A DNA stretch of 64,000 bases, from contig JAYKKT010000048.1 in NCBI GenBank assembly GCA_036023115.1, forward strand, positions 9,772,501 to 9,836,500. The letters run 5' to 3'. Below the pieces are notes generated by a model that made no database searches, was not told where the DNA came from, and saw only the letters and a list, made by a program, of their open reading frames with translations. Made by a program: the position numbers and the translations under genes. The stretch is from Brasenia schreberi (Eukaryota; Streptophyta; Magnoliopsida; Nymphaeales; Cabombaceae). This document shows positions 11,394-24,469 of this stretch, in pieces. Position 1 is the stretch's first letter. Every line of letters begins with the position of its first letter.

Positions 11394-13033
11394 AGTTAGA
11401 AAATGAATCTAGAGTTATTGTGACCAATACGGTGCATGCTCGGCACCAAACCTAAGACATAAACAGGAGTTTCTTTAGACATATACGAGTGGACATACTC
11501 ACTGTAATATATGTCGCGAGATCACATGCATGTAGGGATCCAAGCACATGAGGATGCACGTTGCCACGTGATCTAGATTGTCAGGCCTTCATAAAACGAA
11601 CCGATTTGAACCTTTTAGAAATCATACTTACGTATTTACTGCAAAATTAGTTCTGGAACACTTTATTGACTACAGAAGTCTGTAAAAGGAGAGGCTTGGC
11701 CTCAAGTAAACATTAGGCCGGCTGCGCCACAAACCAAGTACGAGAGCACTAGGTAAGAACATATGATCATCTGCTGGTTTACACCAAATGTCATCAAGCA
11801 TCCGTGAAATAATATTGGTTTCTTATCTCGACCTTAGATCCACGGAGGTGGTTGGCGATCTGATATAATATGAGCTTTACACCCACATGCTGATTGAAGT
11901 CATATTATCTTTTGAATCAGCATAATCTTAGGCACTATAAGTTTTGACGCAGACATGCAGATGCAGATGCTGACAATCTCTGGCTTCTGTTTCAATGTCA
12001 GATACCCAGGACAACTTGAGGAGATGGGCTGATCAGCGAGTTCATGGAAGAATCCTGTTATGTTTTTGGAAAGGGAAGAATGGAAATTTGTCGCCGTCGT
12101 CTCCCCCACAATGATTAGACACGCTCCATAAAGCAGCGCCTGGTGACTAAAGTTACAAAGGAAACTATAAGGCCATGCTGAGCGTCTTTTTTAGTACTAC
12201 ACTCTGCCGTCCATTGTACCAAATTTTTAAGATTTAACATACCTTTTGATTCATCTGTACTCTAATATACTTGCTTTCGGCATACCAGAGATGTTTGGGT
12301 GGGGAATAGCTTTTCTCGACCTCGATGTGTGATTACATCCTTATGATATATGCATTGATTGCACTGGCGATCGATGGCCATCTTCCTCCTGGCTCAATTT
12401 ACAATAACCAATGCAACAGTTTGGCCTTGTCTTGCCTGCACCGCTCAGACACATTACTCCGGACTTAGATGCTTTCATCGTTTACGAATATTTAAATTCC
12501 GACACGACTCTGAAAGCAAACCTTTTAGTACTCAACTTTCAAGAAGAGTCTTGAGTTATATATTAATAATAGGACGGGGTTGGTTCACTATATATTATTC
12601 GCCCACAGACACGAATGGGACCATGGCATTTTAAAAGTCACGTCCCGGTAAAGACATGACACTATTATAAACCAGCTTTTGCACTAATTTCTAAAGAGCC
12701 ACATGCAACTTCAAACTAGACCATTGAAGAGAATCTACAAGTACGAGCTATCCGTTTAAGTATAAACCTCATTTCTTTTTTATACAAAGCATAACATCAT
12801 TTGAGAGATGGTCGTCATCTACATCTTTTTCAACATTAGTCAGCAACATATACCTTGAACTCATTCGTGTTCTAACTTTTTCCTTCTTAGGAAAAAGAAC
12901 TGTTTAGGACAAAACCTACTCTTCTTTTTCCGGCTTGCCACCAATTTCTCAACCACTCCTCAACCAAGATGCCTGTTCCAAATTTGTACGACTAAGCACA
13001 ATTTTGGTTGTTTTTTTTCTTCATCTTAACTCC
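11394..13033. other. Intergenic, downstream of WOX gene
   Basis: Includes the possible third WOX exon at 11676-11756, which is preceded by TACAG and ends in AGG-TAA. Otherwise no gene, RNA or element is recognised. Confidence 0.4.
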
Positions 13034-13439
13034 GCCCATGTAAGGGATCACCCTTGCATTGCCGGTCCCAAGCCTGGATAAAGGAGGAGGGTTGTATTAG
13101 GCTTTCGACAGCCAGCGTAAAACATCGTCAGATTTTATAACATGAATTACAAAAATTATGAGCATTGTTTTGGGGCGTCCCCACCTAGCGACGTGCTGTA
13201 GAGCCAAATTGCAGTAATAAGTAAGCAAGGGCCACTACATTTTCGCCTGAATATAGTGAATCAATTGTAAAGAGGGTTCCCACATCATGGATGAGTGTGG
13301 GTAAAGAAGTTAGTCACGCTACATTACCACCCGAATGTAGTGAATAATTTGCATAGAGGGTCTCCGCATTTTGAATATGGATGGATGCGGAGGGTAAGGA
13401 AGTTAGTCCTAGATAATAAGATTCATATCCGGTAAGCTA

Positions 13440-13965
13440 ATGGAGCTGGTAGATACTACGATTCGGAGAAAGATTCATATTCTACGTTTACAGGAGACAA
13501 AATGGGTTGAAGAAAAAGCAAAGGAGATAGAGGATACAAATTTTAAATTATGGTACTCAGGTAAGGAAAAGACTTGAAACGGAGTTGGTATTATCATAAA
13601 TAAAGATTTAAAGGATAGTGTAGTAGACATACAACAAAATGGTGACCGAATCATAACGTTGAATTTAGTGTTAGGAGCAGAGGTTTTGAATATAGTTTGT
13701 TCTTACGCACCCGAAGTAGGCCTAGAAAATAGTATAAAGACAGCTTTTGGGGAAGAATTAGATAAGGTGATTCAAAGGATTCCACAAAGGGATATGATTT
13801 GTTTAGGAGGAGACTTAAATGGGCATGTCAGTAAAGAGGCATTAGGATATCAAGGTATTCATGAAAACTTTAGTTTTGGAGATATAAATGAGGAAGGTAG
13901 GGAGATTTTAAATTTTGCTATGGTATTTGATCTCTTTATAGTCAATACAATCTTCAAAAAATGAG
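13440..13965 (+). pseudogene. RTE endonuclease remnant
   Basis: The open stretch 13659-13964 includes NIVCSYAPEVG and CLGGDLNGHV, matching the GDxN catalytic motif of AP-endonuclease-like LINE nucleases, and ends LFIVNTIFKK at a TGA. Upstream sequence from about 13440 continues the domain in another frame (LQETKWVEEKA is encoded near 13490). A fully active nuclease is ruled out by the frame breaks. Confidence 0.75.
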
Positions 13966-14639
13966 ATGAACATTTAATTACTTATAAGAGTAGCTTATCA
14001 CAAACACAAATTGATTACTTTATTTGTAGAAAAAAAGATAGAGCGTGTTGTAAAGATTGCAAGGTAATTCCAGGAGAAAGCTTAACCACCCAACATCGAC
14101 TTTTAGTTATGGATTTACAAATAAAAAAATAGACAAAGAAGAAAAGAGTGCATCGAGCTATTCGGACTAAATGGTGGAACTTCAAAAGTGAGAAAGAAGA
14201 TATATTTAAACAGAAAGTTCTTCAAGGAGATGTTTGGAATTATGTTGGTACACCCTGTGATATTTAGAACAATATGGTTATACATATTAGGAAAGTGGCA
14301 AAATATGTGTTAGGTGTATCTAAGGGAGGTGTACCGGCACAAAAACAAGCTTGGTGGTTGGGTGAAGTAGTGTAAAATAAAATCAAGGCAAAGAGAGCAT
14401 GTTACAAATTACCCTATGCTAAGAAAACTAGTGAAACTTTAGAGACTTATAAGAAAGCAAAGAAGGAAGCGAAAAAGGCCGTTAGTGAAGCAATAGCGAA
14501 AATTTGGGAGGATTTATATAAAAAACTCAACTCAAAAGAGGGTGAAAGAGATATTTTTAGGATAGTTAGGGTTAGAGATAAGAAAACTAAAGATCTCAAT
14601 TATGTTAGATGCATCAAGGATGAGGATGAAAAAATTCTA

Positions 14640-15900
14640 GTGGCAAATGATGATATAAGAAATAGATGAAAAACTATTTTTATAAGCTTTTTAATGAAAA
14701 TAAAGATGTTAGTATTAGCTTAGGAGAGTTAGCCAAATCAGAAAAGTATATAAACCACAATTTCTATCGACATATTCAAAAGAATGAAGTCAAAAAGGCT
14801 CTTAAACGTATGAAGGGTGGTAAATCAGTAGGACCAGATAATATTCCTATAGAAGTGTGGAAAATACTAGGAGAAAAAGGAATCACTTGGCTCACAAGAC
14901 TATTTAATGAAATATGGAAAAACCAAAAGATGCCCAAAGAATGAAGAGCAAGTACACTTATACCCATATATAAGAACAAGGGAGACATTCAAAATTGTGT
15001 GAATTATCGAGGTATCAAGTTAATGGGCCATACTATGAAATTGTGGGAAAGAATTATCGAACGTAGGTTAAGACAAGTATCGAGTACAACAAAGAACCAA
15101 TTTAGATTCATGCCAGGCAAATCTATTGTTGAAGCGATTCACCTTTTGAGATGTCTTATGGAACATTTTAGAGCAAAAAAGAAAGACCTTCACATGATAT
15201 TTATTGATCTAGAAAAAGCTAAAGTTAGGGTACCGAGAGAGGTTCTTTGGAAAACCTTGGAAAAAAGAGGTATTCCATTGACATATATAAACCTTAAAAG
15301 AGGCATGTACGATGGTGCAAAAACATGTGTGAGGACTCGTGAAGGAATGATAAACTTCTTTGAAGTTAATATTGGGTTATATCAAGGATCAACTTTAAAT
15401 CTATACTTATTTATAATGCTATTGATGAGTTAACAAAACATATTCAAGATGAAGTACCGTGGTATATGTTATTTGCATATGACATTAGTAGAACATTAAT
15501 AGAAAATTGAAACTATAGAGAGAAATATTATAAAGTAAAGGCTTCTGACTTAGTAGAACAAAGACAGAATATATGGAATGTAAGTTTGATCATTTGGTTA
15601 CTTCATAGGACATAGAAATTAAAACTAGCACACATTGCATCCCCTAAAAGGAAAGTTTTAAATAACTAGGGTCAATTTTTCAGAGTGATGGAAGAAGTGA
15701 TGGAGATGTTACGCATAGAATTAATGCTGGTTGGTTAAAATGGAGAGGAGCATTAGGTATTCTTTGTGATAAGAATATACCATTAAAGTTAAAAGGTAAA
15801 TATTATAGAACAGCAATTAGGCCTACCATGTTTTATGGTTATGAGTGTTGGGTAATTAATCATCAACATGTACAAAAGACGTGTGTGACATAAATGAAGA
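14640..15900 (+). pseudogene. RTE reverse transcriptase remnant
   Basis: Two larger open stretches, 14666-14944 (KALKRMKGGKSVGPDNIP) and 14999-15433 (NYRGIKLMGHTMKLWERIIE, then [10 protein letters not shown] and GLYQGSTL), carry RT fingers and palm motifs. The catalytic FADD box is degraded near 15470 (FAYD). They are split by a stop at 14942 and by later shifts. Confidence 0.8.
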
Positions 15901-16262
15901 TATTGAGATGGATAAGTAGTCATACAAGAAAAGACCGTATACATAATTAGGTTATTAGAAACAAATTAGGAGTGGCACCAATAGAGGATAAAATGAGTGA
16001 ATATCGTTTAAGATGGTTTGGACATATAGAAAGGAGATCAAAAGAAGAACCTATAAGAAGGTTAGAAAAACTAAATTTGGAAAGTATTAAAAGAGGTAGA
16101 GGATGATCACAAAAGTTTTGGAAAGAAACAATAAAGAATGATCTAGCTTATTGTGAGTCAACTGCTAACATGGTACACGATAAGGATATGTGGAAACAAA
16201 GAATTCATGTAGCCAACCCTGTCTAGCATGGGAAAAGGCTTAGTTGTTGTTGTTGTTGTTTT

Positions 16263-17000
16263 TTCGTCTTCTTTTTACTCCTCTTCTACCATCCTAGCTT
16301 AATAAGTTTGGTGCTTGAACTTTTATTGTCAGTTGGTTAGGCTGACCCGATCAGATGCACACCTTCGTTTTCAATTCTCGACTCTCCCAACTTGAACTCT
16401 TTTTATTTCGAGTTCTTCAGATCGGTATTTTCTGAATTAGATCTTTTTACAAAAGATGTATCTGAAAGATCAAAACGAAAGAGGCATCATTGTGGAAACT
16501 TGTCAAACATAAGAAGATCCATCCAGTCTACGGCTGGGTGAGTTTTTTTCCTTTCTCAGGTTGTTTCCGTACTTCTTCTCAAGGCTTCCAGCAACAACAT
16601 ACGGCTTTTTCCAAGTCAATCTGTGGATAACAGCTATTATTTTCTGCAAATTTCAGAGAGAAACTTCATCCGCATTCAGCAATCGACACAGAAGATCTTG
16701 GACCTAATCCAATCTACCTTACATATGTAAGGTAAGAATATATCATGAGGTTATTAAAAACACGTGAAAATATTAAATGAAGAGAAAGAAACCTACAAAA
16801 GTATTAAAAAGAACATGTTGAGTTAATTATCATGACACATGAAAATAAAAAATTCTATGTAGGTGACCTCATCTAATATATTAATATATTGTTATTGTTA
16901 GTATATTATTGTTATTGTTAGATGCACGAGAATAAGCTTAGTTGTTATTATTGTTATTGATAGGACGTTAGATGTTTACCGTACACGTAGAAATGTTCAC
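16263..17000. other. Intergenic
   Basis: AT-rich, no gene seen. It contains imperfect short repeats of TTATTGTTATTG around 16890-16960. Confidence 0.4.
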
Positions 17001-17048
17001 GAGGCAGGGCAGGCATCATGGTCCAATCTCTGTCCTCGCGATGGGGAT

Positions 17049-17283
17049 GTGAAGCCTCCCCATTCCCGCCCTTATGTCCTCAGAAGTCGTTCGAGAGAGA
17101 GAGATGAAATCCTCCAGAGAGCCGGAAATGCTAGAGTCGGATCACGATCTCGCTCGCCGATTGCAGATAGAGGAAGCCATGGCCACGCCTGCAAGTTCTC
17201 TCCCTTCATCTTCCCTTCGGAGGATTCCGCCCTTGGTTCTTCCTATAAACTATGGCAACACAGCATTGTGTAAGTTCGAGTGA
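17049..17283 (+). pseudogene. Possible gene fragment with LARRLQIEEA motif
   Basis: The frame 17074-17283 contains MLESDHDLARRLQIEEAMAT followed by a Ser/Pro-rich stretch. The pattern resembles the N-terminus of some plant RBR/RING E3 ligases, which begin with an acidic stretch and LARxLQxxEA. No RING follows in any frame within the next kilobases, so at most this is a first exon or a stranded gene fragment. The assignment is weak. Confidence 0.25.
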
Positions 17284-18423
17284 TTCTGTCAAGGCCACAA
17301 CAATTGAGAGCAGACGATATCCAAAGAGAGAGGGAGGGAGCTCACGGACGCCTTAGAGTTTCACGTTTCTGGGAAGAGGGTTGAGAGGTAGGGGGCTAGA
17401 ATTAAGGATATATATCTCGATTATGGATCTTCGGGTCATTGACCCAGATAGTCGTGGTGCAGAGATGCGGGTTGGCGAGGCGAGAACCTGTCCCCTCCCC
17501 ATCCTCGCTGGGATCTTTCCTCCTATCCAGGCCCTGATAGATTGATGAGTCCCTCGAATCCACCCCATTCGTTGTGGGGCCGTGCGGGAACCAGGAACAT
17601 TATTGTTACACTATCACATTATTAGAGAAGCTCACAAAAGATGCCCTGAACTATACTATATGAAAGCATATGCTAAAATTAGCAAAATATTTCTTAGAAA
17701 CTTCTGATGAAGACATGTAATCCAAAAAGGAAACCGGTAGAGTATCGAATTAAGTCGGAGACGGGACGTGCTTATACTATAACCCTTTCAACGTTTGATA
17801 ATTATAAGGTGCAGCAGCTCAGGTTTTCTTTTTCTCTAAAGTTTGTTTTTATATAGAAAGGGAGGAGGAAGAAAAAGAGAGAAATTGGTGGTAGCAAATT
17901 TAAATAAATCTCAATAGTTTATATTTGATGATGAATAATTAAAAATTTTAATTTTAAAACATACTTTATTCATATAAACAATTTTATTTTTTAAATTCAA
18001 ATTTCAACTGTTAAAAAAGAAAAAAAATAGTTAAGATTTGTTTGGAGGATGTAAATGTTCTCTTGGAACAATGCCTTTCTGCTGGTCCTCAAACCACTGC
18101 ACCTAAGGGTGCCATCAGTTCTCATTAGTCAAATGCTGCGTACCTTAATCATTGCAATCACATTATAGGGAAGCTAAATCTGCAACCATGACTAACTGAA
18201 AGGATGTTCATCTCCGAGTGTCCAAAATGAAAAGTATTTTGGGCCCGACCCTGGATAGTAATCTCTTGCTATCTCCACCATCTCCATCCGACAATGGACC
18301 AAGCCACCTTCCCGCAGCTTCATCTCATGCTCGTAAATAACTTGAAATTAAGACCAACATAAAGCGTGCGCACAACACATAAGCATACATGTACCTGCAT
18401 GCAGAAGGCAGGAGGATACCACA

Positions 18424-18545
18424 ACAGTTAAGATTTTTCTCATATTAGATACATGGATTCTTTGTTTTCACCGAACTCTATCATGTGCCATATTGACAAT
18501 TCTTTATTGTACAATTAAATCAACATAAGCTAAATGATTCTTTAA
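18424..18545 (-). mobile_element. RTE 3'-end fragment, antisense
   Basis: Starts ACAACAGTTAAG and contains TACATGGATTCTTTGTTTTC and TCTATCATGTGCCATAT, which are the reverse complement of the RTE 3' end as seen at 56319-56491. Diverged, no coding. Confidence 0.65.
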
Positions 18546-19074
18546 CACTCGATCCCCTTCTTTCAAGATAAGCTGCTGCTAATATGATTTGGATCACCAA
18601 AGGGTTCCGTGGAGTTAATTTATATATAGCTGTGGCCCTGTGGGTCGTCACTAGAGGGTCCTTTAGTCGGTCATGTTAATTAAAATAACTTTAATCAACC
18701 TGATCCGTTGATTGTTGCTGTCAAGTTAACTGGCAAATTCTCTCTCTCACACTTTGCTAAAGAAAATACTAAAGCTCTTCATAGTGGGGATTGAGAAAAA
18801 TTTGAGCCCACCATGGAATTAATGGAAGAAAAGCACATGAACTGGTGAGGGTGCCAGTAAGCGAAGGCGTTGAAAATGCATGAGACGCACTCGTGGTGCG
18901 GTGGTTGAAGCACCACAAAATATGAATTTACTTCAAAGTTGTACAATCAACATGAGAAAACATCCCCAAACTGGAGGCACGCGCTTCCACTAGTAGAAAA
19001 CAACTACAGGGTTTCCCAACTTCTTGTTGCCGGTACATTCTTACTGCTCCATCTCAATGTTGAAACCGAAATGA

Positions 19075-19150
19075 CAAACAACTACTAAGCTTTTTTCTCG
19101 TGGTTGTTTGGATTCTTTGTTTCCACATAGTCATGTCATTTGTAGAATTC
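19075..19150 (-). mobile_element. RTE 3'-end fragment, antisense (short)
   Basis: ACAACTACTAAGC, then TGGATTCTTTGTTTCCACAT: the same antisense RTE tail, further decayed. Confidence 0.5.
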
Positions 19151-19609
19151 ATAATAGGTAAGTCCCACAAAATTTTAGGCTTGTTCTGCTAAGCCTAATG
19201 CAACCCTCTTCCTTTATTCTATCATGATGTGTGTAGAGGGAGATAAAATCTCTCAAAAGCAAATCTAACCACGGGATCTAATTCTCCTATTTATATATCG
19301 CTGACTTTTGTACGACGGAAGCCTTCATGTTGCAAAATTGACATTTCTTTCTTTTGGGCCTGACACGGTTTTGAAGGGTGGCTTTGAGACCGGCCTTCTG
19401 AATCCTCTACCTCTAAAAGTTCATGGTCTAAAAGTAGCGAAATTTGATATTCCAGGAAACATATTCCGGAAAGGGTTTGCTGCAGCCAACTTTTCACTTG
19501 CAGATGTTCATCGAGAATGAGAAAAACCCTGAAAACCTTTTACCTGTAGGGTATATACCAACTAGCTGCTACGGATACTTCGCTGCAATTAGCTTTTCTT
19601 TCTTTCTTT

Positions 19610-19730
19610 TTTATAATAAGGAGGCCGAAGCCATATTCATGTGGCAGGTATCAAACTCATCACAGGCATCAAACTCATGACCTTCAACTTGTGGGTCGAC
19701 CCACTAGCCAAGTGAGCTATTGCTCTTTGT
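19610..19730. repeat. Dispersed repeat piece
   Basis: GGAGGCCGAAGC, followed by text on 'caactcatgacc...ccaagtgagctattgctc'-like sequence, resembles 52107-52225 and 41588-41668. It looks like the degenerate end of a short non-coding repeat. Family unknown. Confidence 0.3.
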
Positions 19731-20163
19731 GCTTCAGTGAAACCTTAAAACTTAAAGGCTGCTACGACACCACACAAGTTCATTTTGGATCACTGTAATC
19801 CGTAGTGGGCTATACAATTTTGCCTCTTTTAGAAGAGGATGCTTTTATTTGTGCGAAACATTATCCGCAGATGGAGTGTTCCTCTATCGCAAAAGCTAGC
19901 ACCATTCAATATGTCCAGAACTGATCATGGTGGATCACCAGCTGTTCTTTTTTTATATATATTATTATCTGGTACTGCTCACGCGTATAAGACGGATGAT
20001 GTTTGCGACCAGAAGCACAAACTGCAAGTTGATGTATTCACTAAATAGAGTTGCAGAGCCGTCCACTCCAACAAAACCTATCCTGAAAGAAATTGGGAAC
20101 TTCAAGCTCCAAACTATCAAGTTTCGAGTTGATTTGATTCGCTCTGTCTAACTCTTTGTAAAT

Positions 20164-20242
20164 CCAAAGATTCAAACCAATTAGCTGCTATGACAACTTT
20201 ACAAGAAAGATAGGCCACCAAAGATTCAAACCAATTAGCAGC
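20164..20242. repeat. 25-bp direct repeat, 54-bp period
   Basis: CCAAAGATTCAAACCAATTA occurs at 20164 and again at 20218, each followed by GCTGC or GCAGC. A small local duplication. Confidence 0.85.
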
Positions 20243-20955
20243 ATCTTTTTATTGAGCATCTAAGATTCACTGATCTGAAACCTTATTTCGAAGTGGACAA
20301 GGAGTCATCTCTTGGTTAGAGGGCAAAAGATGACGAAAACGGAATGAACCCAGAGGGTTATCTCTTACGGCAGCTTGGAAACTGATCAGGGAAAAAGCAT
20401 GTGGAGATCCATTTTAAAACCATATCTGGGTAAAGGGTCACTTGCTGAGAGCAAGGTGAGCATCCATTACACTTCAGTCCGTTCTGGAGGGCACTGTCCC
20501 AATATGTGTATTCTGTTCAAGAAAGCCCCAGAAAACTATTACCCCATGTAAGACAACCGGTTTTGAGAAAGACAAGTCTTCTCTTTCAGAAACGATGGTG
20601 GGGAGCATATACTCTGTGTGTGTGTGTGTGTTTGTGTTTGTGAGTGGGAGTTCATACTTAAATTGAAAGCTTCACTCCCACGGCCTGGCTCACGTCCCTC
20701 GCCTCGGATGGCCACCAAGTCTCTTTCTCCTATTAAGCCCCTCCTTAGTAGAAGCGGGCACCGGCACTGGGTGGACGGTCGATCCAGAAAATCGTAGTTG
20801 TAAGAAGGGAGGAAGTCTTTAAGTTGGGCAGGTGGGTTGGTTGACATCAGTATGGAAGATCTAAGATGCAACGATACTGGAATGTGGTTTCTCAAATGGT
20901 GGTCTGGAAATTAATCTGGTATGACAGAAACAGTTTGGCTTTTACCAATTGGAAT

Positions 20956-20975
20956 ACATACATACATACACATAT

Positions 20976-21058
<83 letters not shown>
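20956..21058. repeat. Compound microsatellite (CATA)n-(CA)n-(TA)n
   Basis: CATA units, then CA units from about 20976, then an unbroken (TA)33 from 20993 to 21058. It lies just outside the 5' LTR of the next copia element. Confidence 0.95.
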
Positions 21059-21062
<4 letters not shown>

Positions 21063-21171
21063 AATGTTTGGACGTACACGCATAAATACATCAGTATGGA
21101 AGATTAGTATGTGTGTATATGAACACGCATAAATACATATGTACATACATAGAAACGTATATTGATAGATA

Positions 21172-21992
21172 TGTTGGATTGAATGAGCATTTAATGACAT
21201 TTAATTCATTCATGTTGTTATTTTTAAATATTTAATTAATATATGTGAAAGTACTAAAGTGTAAAAGAGAAGATATGAGGGACTTTTGCAAAAGATGAAG
21301 TTTAGTTTCATATTTAAGAAATTGACAAACCCATGAGTCATTTTATATATTTGGTAGCTCATGAACCTTAGTTTAAAGAGTTTGAGGAGGACATGTTATA
21401 CAACACATGTACGCATAAGGCCGAGCTTGGGCTTGTGGTTTGGGTTTGCTATCTTTTTGGACGAATTTTTTTTGCTCTAATGGTCCAGAGTTCTTAACAG
21501 TCACCGATAAGAATAAAGAGGGACTATTCCGGACGAGACAAGATGGTTGTGGCTAAAACGGTGTGTCGTTTGGATTGAATCCACGATCCGTGATCCACAC
21601 GCGCACCATATAAATAGATGATTAGGGGTCCTCCCTAAACACATAGTTTTCTCTCTCTTTCCATCTCCTAGTTTTGTCTCTTTACCCGTGGTGCTGCTCC
21701 ATTCCTTGTGCCCGTGGTTAGTCTTTCTCTACCCCAACCATAGGCGACTGAGGTGTGTTCAAGGTCGATTCGAAGCTAGGTAGATGCTCTTCGAGTTGTA
21801 TGTGCGTTTTATCCTAGAAGGAAGGCGTAGGTACCCGTATGTACTCATAGCGAAGTGCTGATTTCTATAAGGAAAGTCCGCAAGGGCGACTCGCATAGAT
21901 AAGTTTATGATTTTGCTTTTTCTTTTGTTTGACTTATTTTGGATATGTGGTTGTTGTTTATGATTGGGGCATGATTACATTTATTGTATATT
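21172..21992 (+). repeat. 5' LTR of copia 1
   Basis: Begins TGTTGGATTGAATG. Its 3' part (from about 21700: ACCCCAACCATAGGCGACTG, GCTCTTCGAGTTGTATGTG, TGTACTCATAGCGAA) repeats closely at 26270-26637. The left half (about 21240-21680) is absent from the other LTR. Confidence 0.7.
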
Positions 21993-22249
21993 ACTTTATT
22001 ATTAATATATGTCTACTGTTTTTCTCTACAATCTTAGAGAAATCATCTTTTTACCATAGTGAACGTGTTTGCATCTATTACCTTCCGACTAAGGTTGACT
22101 TGACCTTGATGTCGAAAAAGTTTATCGGTACATATTTTAAATGCTGACAACAACGTATTAAAATTTGGTTAACCATGTTAGGGCTGCATCTGTACATCGA
22201 GTCAGATTGTTCCCTACCGAATGATACTCACCCTAGAAGCTCGATTAGA

Positions 22250-22900
22250 ATTGCCGAGTGGAAGGAGAAGGATACCTTGTGCCGCTACTGTATTTTATCA
22301 TACTGTCAAATATTTTATTTGATGTATATAGTTCTTCCCCTTCTGCGATAGTGAAAGATCTGTGGGTTGCCTTGAATCAAAAATACAATACTAAAGACCT
22401 CCATCTTCAAAAATATTCTGTGACTAAGTTTCTTAAGTATTAAATGATAGAAGTTAAATTTGTGACCGAACAGACTCACGAGTTTCAATTTTTATGCTAT
22501 GGTTTGAAGGAAGCAACTTCCTAACGAGTTTATTGTTATGTATATTATAGAGAAATTTCCTAAGTCTTGGGATGGCTTTGGCCTAGATCTCAAGTATAAG
22601 AAGTAGGGTAAGATGACCCTTGATGATCTAACAGTAAAAAGCAATAGAGAAAGATCATAAAAGTCAAAAACTTATTATGCCCGTAGACAACACCTCTAGG
22701 GTTAACCTGATGGTTGGAAAAAAACAATCCAGTAATCCTAAGAGAAAATAGGCAAAATATAAACCAAAAGCCAATATCCAAAAGAAATCCAAAAACAAAC
22801 CGTGCAAACTTTGTGGTCAGGTTGGACATTGGGCAAGGGATTGTCCCTCCAAGAAAGTCAAGAAATCTGCAGCCACTGAATGAGCTATGGTCAATATGGT
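22250..22900 (+). pseudogene. gag remnant of copia 1
   Basis: 22258-22443 encodes VKDLWVALNQKYNTKD, the usual UBN2-type copia Gag core. A CCHC zinc knuckle (CKLCGQVGHWARDC) is intact near 22803-22844. Stops and shifts lie in between. Confidence 0.8.
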
Positions 22901-22999
22901 GGTGACCACTACACCTTCTAGTGATAAGTATCTATCCCTTAAACCAATCTCCTTTCTATTTATAAGTCACAATATTATATAGTAGACACTGAGACTAAT

Positions 23000-24000
23000 A
23001 TGCACATATGTGCTAACCGATCTTTATTTGTGTCTTACAGGCTGTTTGTGGGCGAACAATGATCTTAAAGATCATTCGAGTGCTGAAGTGAAAGGCGAAA
23101 GGCATGTGGACTTGAAGTTTCATTCGAAAAATGTTATAACTCTTCAGAGAGTTAGACACATTCCAACGATTCATCAAAATATCTTCAATGGTCCTGCTTT
23201 AGTTAGGGAGGAATTATTGTTAGATTATAAATGTAACAAAATCATTATTATAAGACTTAGTACTGAGTGTTTCTTTGAGAAGGACTATTTATGTGATGTA
23301 GATGATATGTTTAAAATTTATGTAGAATCAATTATTGATTTTTGTAATAATTTTTAATGATAATAAATCCTCTACTTCTGTTTCATATTCTTGCAATATT
23401 GAATCATCTGATGTATGACATGCTAGGTTGAGTCATGTAAACCTTGATTTCATGAAAATAATGATGAATTTAAATCTTATTATTAAAACTGTCATAGGTA
23501 GAAAACAAAAATGTTGTATATGTGTGCAAGCTAAGCAACTTAGAAAATCTTTCCATACTGTTGAAAGGAAATCTGAGATTTTAGATTTGGTGCATACTGA
23601 TATTTGTGAATTCAATGGAATGACTATAAGGGATAACAAAAGATATTTTATCATGTTTATTGATAATTACAGTAGATACTATTATATTTACTTACTTAAA
23701 TAGGTAAGATACTTAAACGATTAAGGTCTGATAGGGGAGGAGAGTATACCTCAAATATTTTCCAAGTATACTACCAAAATAATGGTATTGTTAATGAGGT
23801 TATTGCTTTGTATTCTCCTCATTCTAATGGGATAGTTGAATGGAAGAATAAAACCCTTTTTGATATGGTTAATGTTTTATTTCAAAGTTTAGGATTACCT
23901 ACCTACATGTGGGGAAGCTTTGAATACGACTTGCCATATTTTGAATAGGGTTTTTCATAAGTATAAGGAAAGTAATTCTTTTCAACTTCGAAAGGTTCGA
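23000..24000 (+). pseudogene. Protease/integrase remnant of copia 1
   Basis: 23428-23703 includes LSHVNLDFM-like pre-integrase sequence, a CCICVQAKQ zinc-binding pair and the core start VHTDICEFNGM, where the Asp of HTD is the first catalytic residue. The later SPHSNGIVEWKN stretch near 23816-23850 holds the catalytic Glu region. Frame-broken. Confidence 0.75.
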
Positions 24001-24469
24001 AAGACTCGTCTCAAATAACTCGAAGTGTAGAGGTATCTTGCGAAAGTACTCATCCTTGAACATAAGAAAAAGAAATTGAGACCTAAAATAGTGATGCTAT
24101 ATTTCTAGATTACGTGGAGACAAGCTATGCATTAGATTCTTGATCATTAGATTTGATATTTTTGGCATAGACGTTAACACAATTATTGAATTTTATAATG
24201 CTATATTCTTTGAGAATGTGTTTCCCATGAAGATTATAATTTTCCAAAGTGTATCTTGTAAAGATTTTGATCCTAGTATTGGTTTTATTTCCGATCATAT
24301 GGAAAAGATGACAAATGTGAGAAATGATCATGATTGTGTTGTTTCCAGATCAGATGAATTTTAATAAATAACTTAACAAATGAGAAGTAAATGACCTAGG
24401 ATATCAAAGGACTTTGGAAGTAACTTTGTTACTTTCAATATCGAGGATGATCTTATCACCTTTCAGTAG

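Larger units (their letters stand above)
13034..16262 (+). mobile_element. RTE-clade non-LTR retrotransposon, copy A
   Basis: Starts at GCCCATGTAAGGGATCACCC and ends in GGGAAAAGGCTTAGTTG followed by (GTT)n, the 3' end typical of plant RTE LINEs, which finish in short tandem repeats and not poly(A). It carries an AP-type endonuclease and a reverse transcriptase, both broken by stops. The flanks share a weak candidate target duplication (CTTCATCTTAACTCC before, CTTCTTTTTACTCC after). Copies B (26640) and C (41998) are the same family. Confidence 0.85.
17284..20955. other. Gene-poor intergenic region with small repeat fragments
   Basis: No gene is supported. It contains two antisense RTE tail fragments (18424-18545 and 19075-19150), a dispersed repeat piece at 19610-19730 and a 54-bp-period direct repeat at 20164-20242. 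A short TG/GT run is at 20616-20645. Confidence 0.5.

Noticed and set aside
12420..12500. Possible organelle large-subunit rRNA fragment, antisense (ACTTAGATGCTTTCA)
   Set aside because: Only about 15 bases match the rRNA phrase and the flanks do not continue the match.
20866..21200. Tyr-Ile repeat frames on both strands
   Set aside because: Translation of the (TA)n microsatellite.
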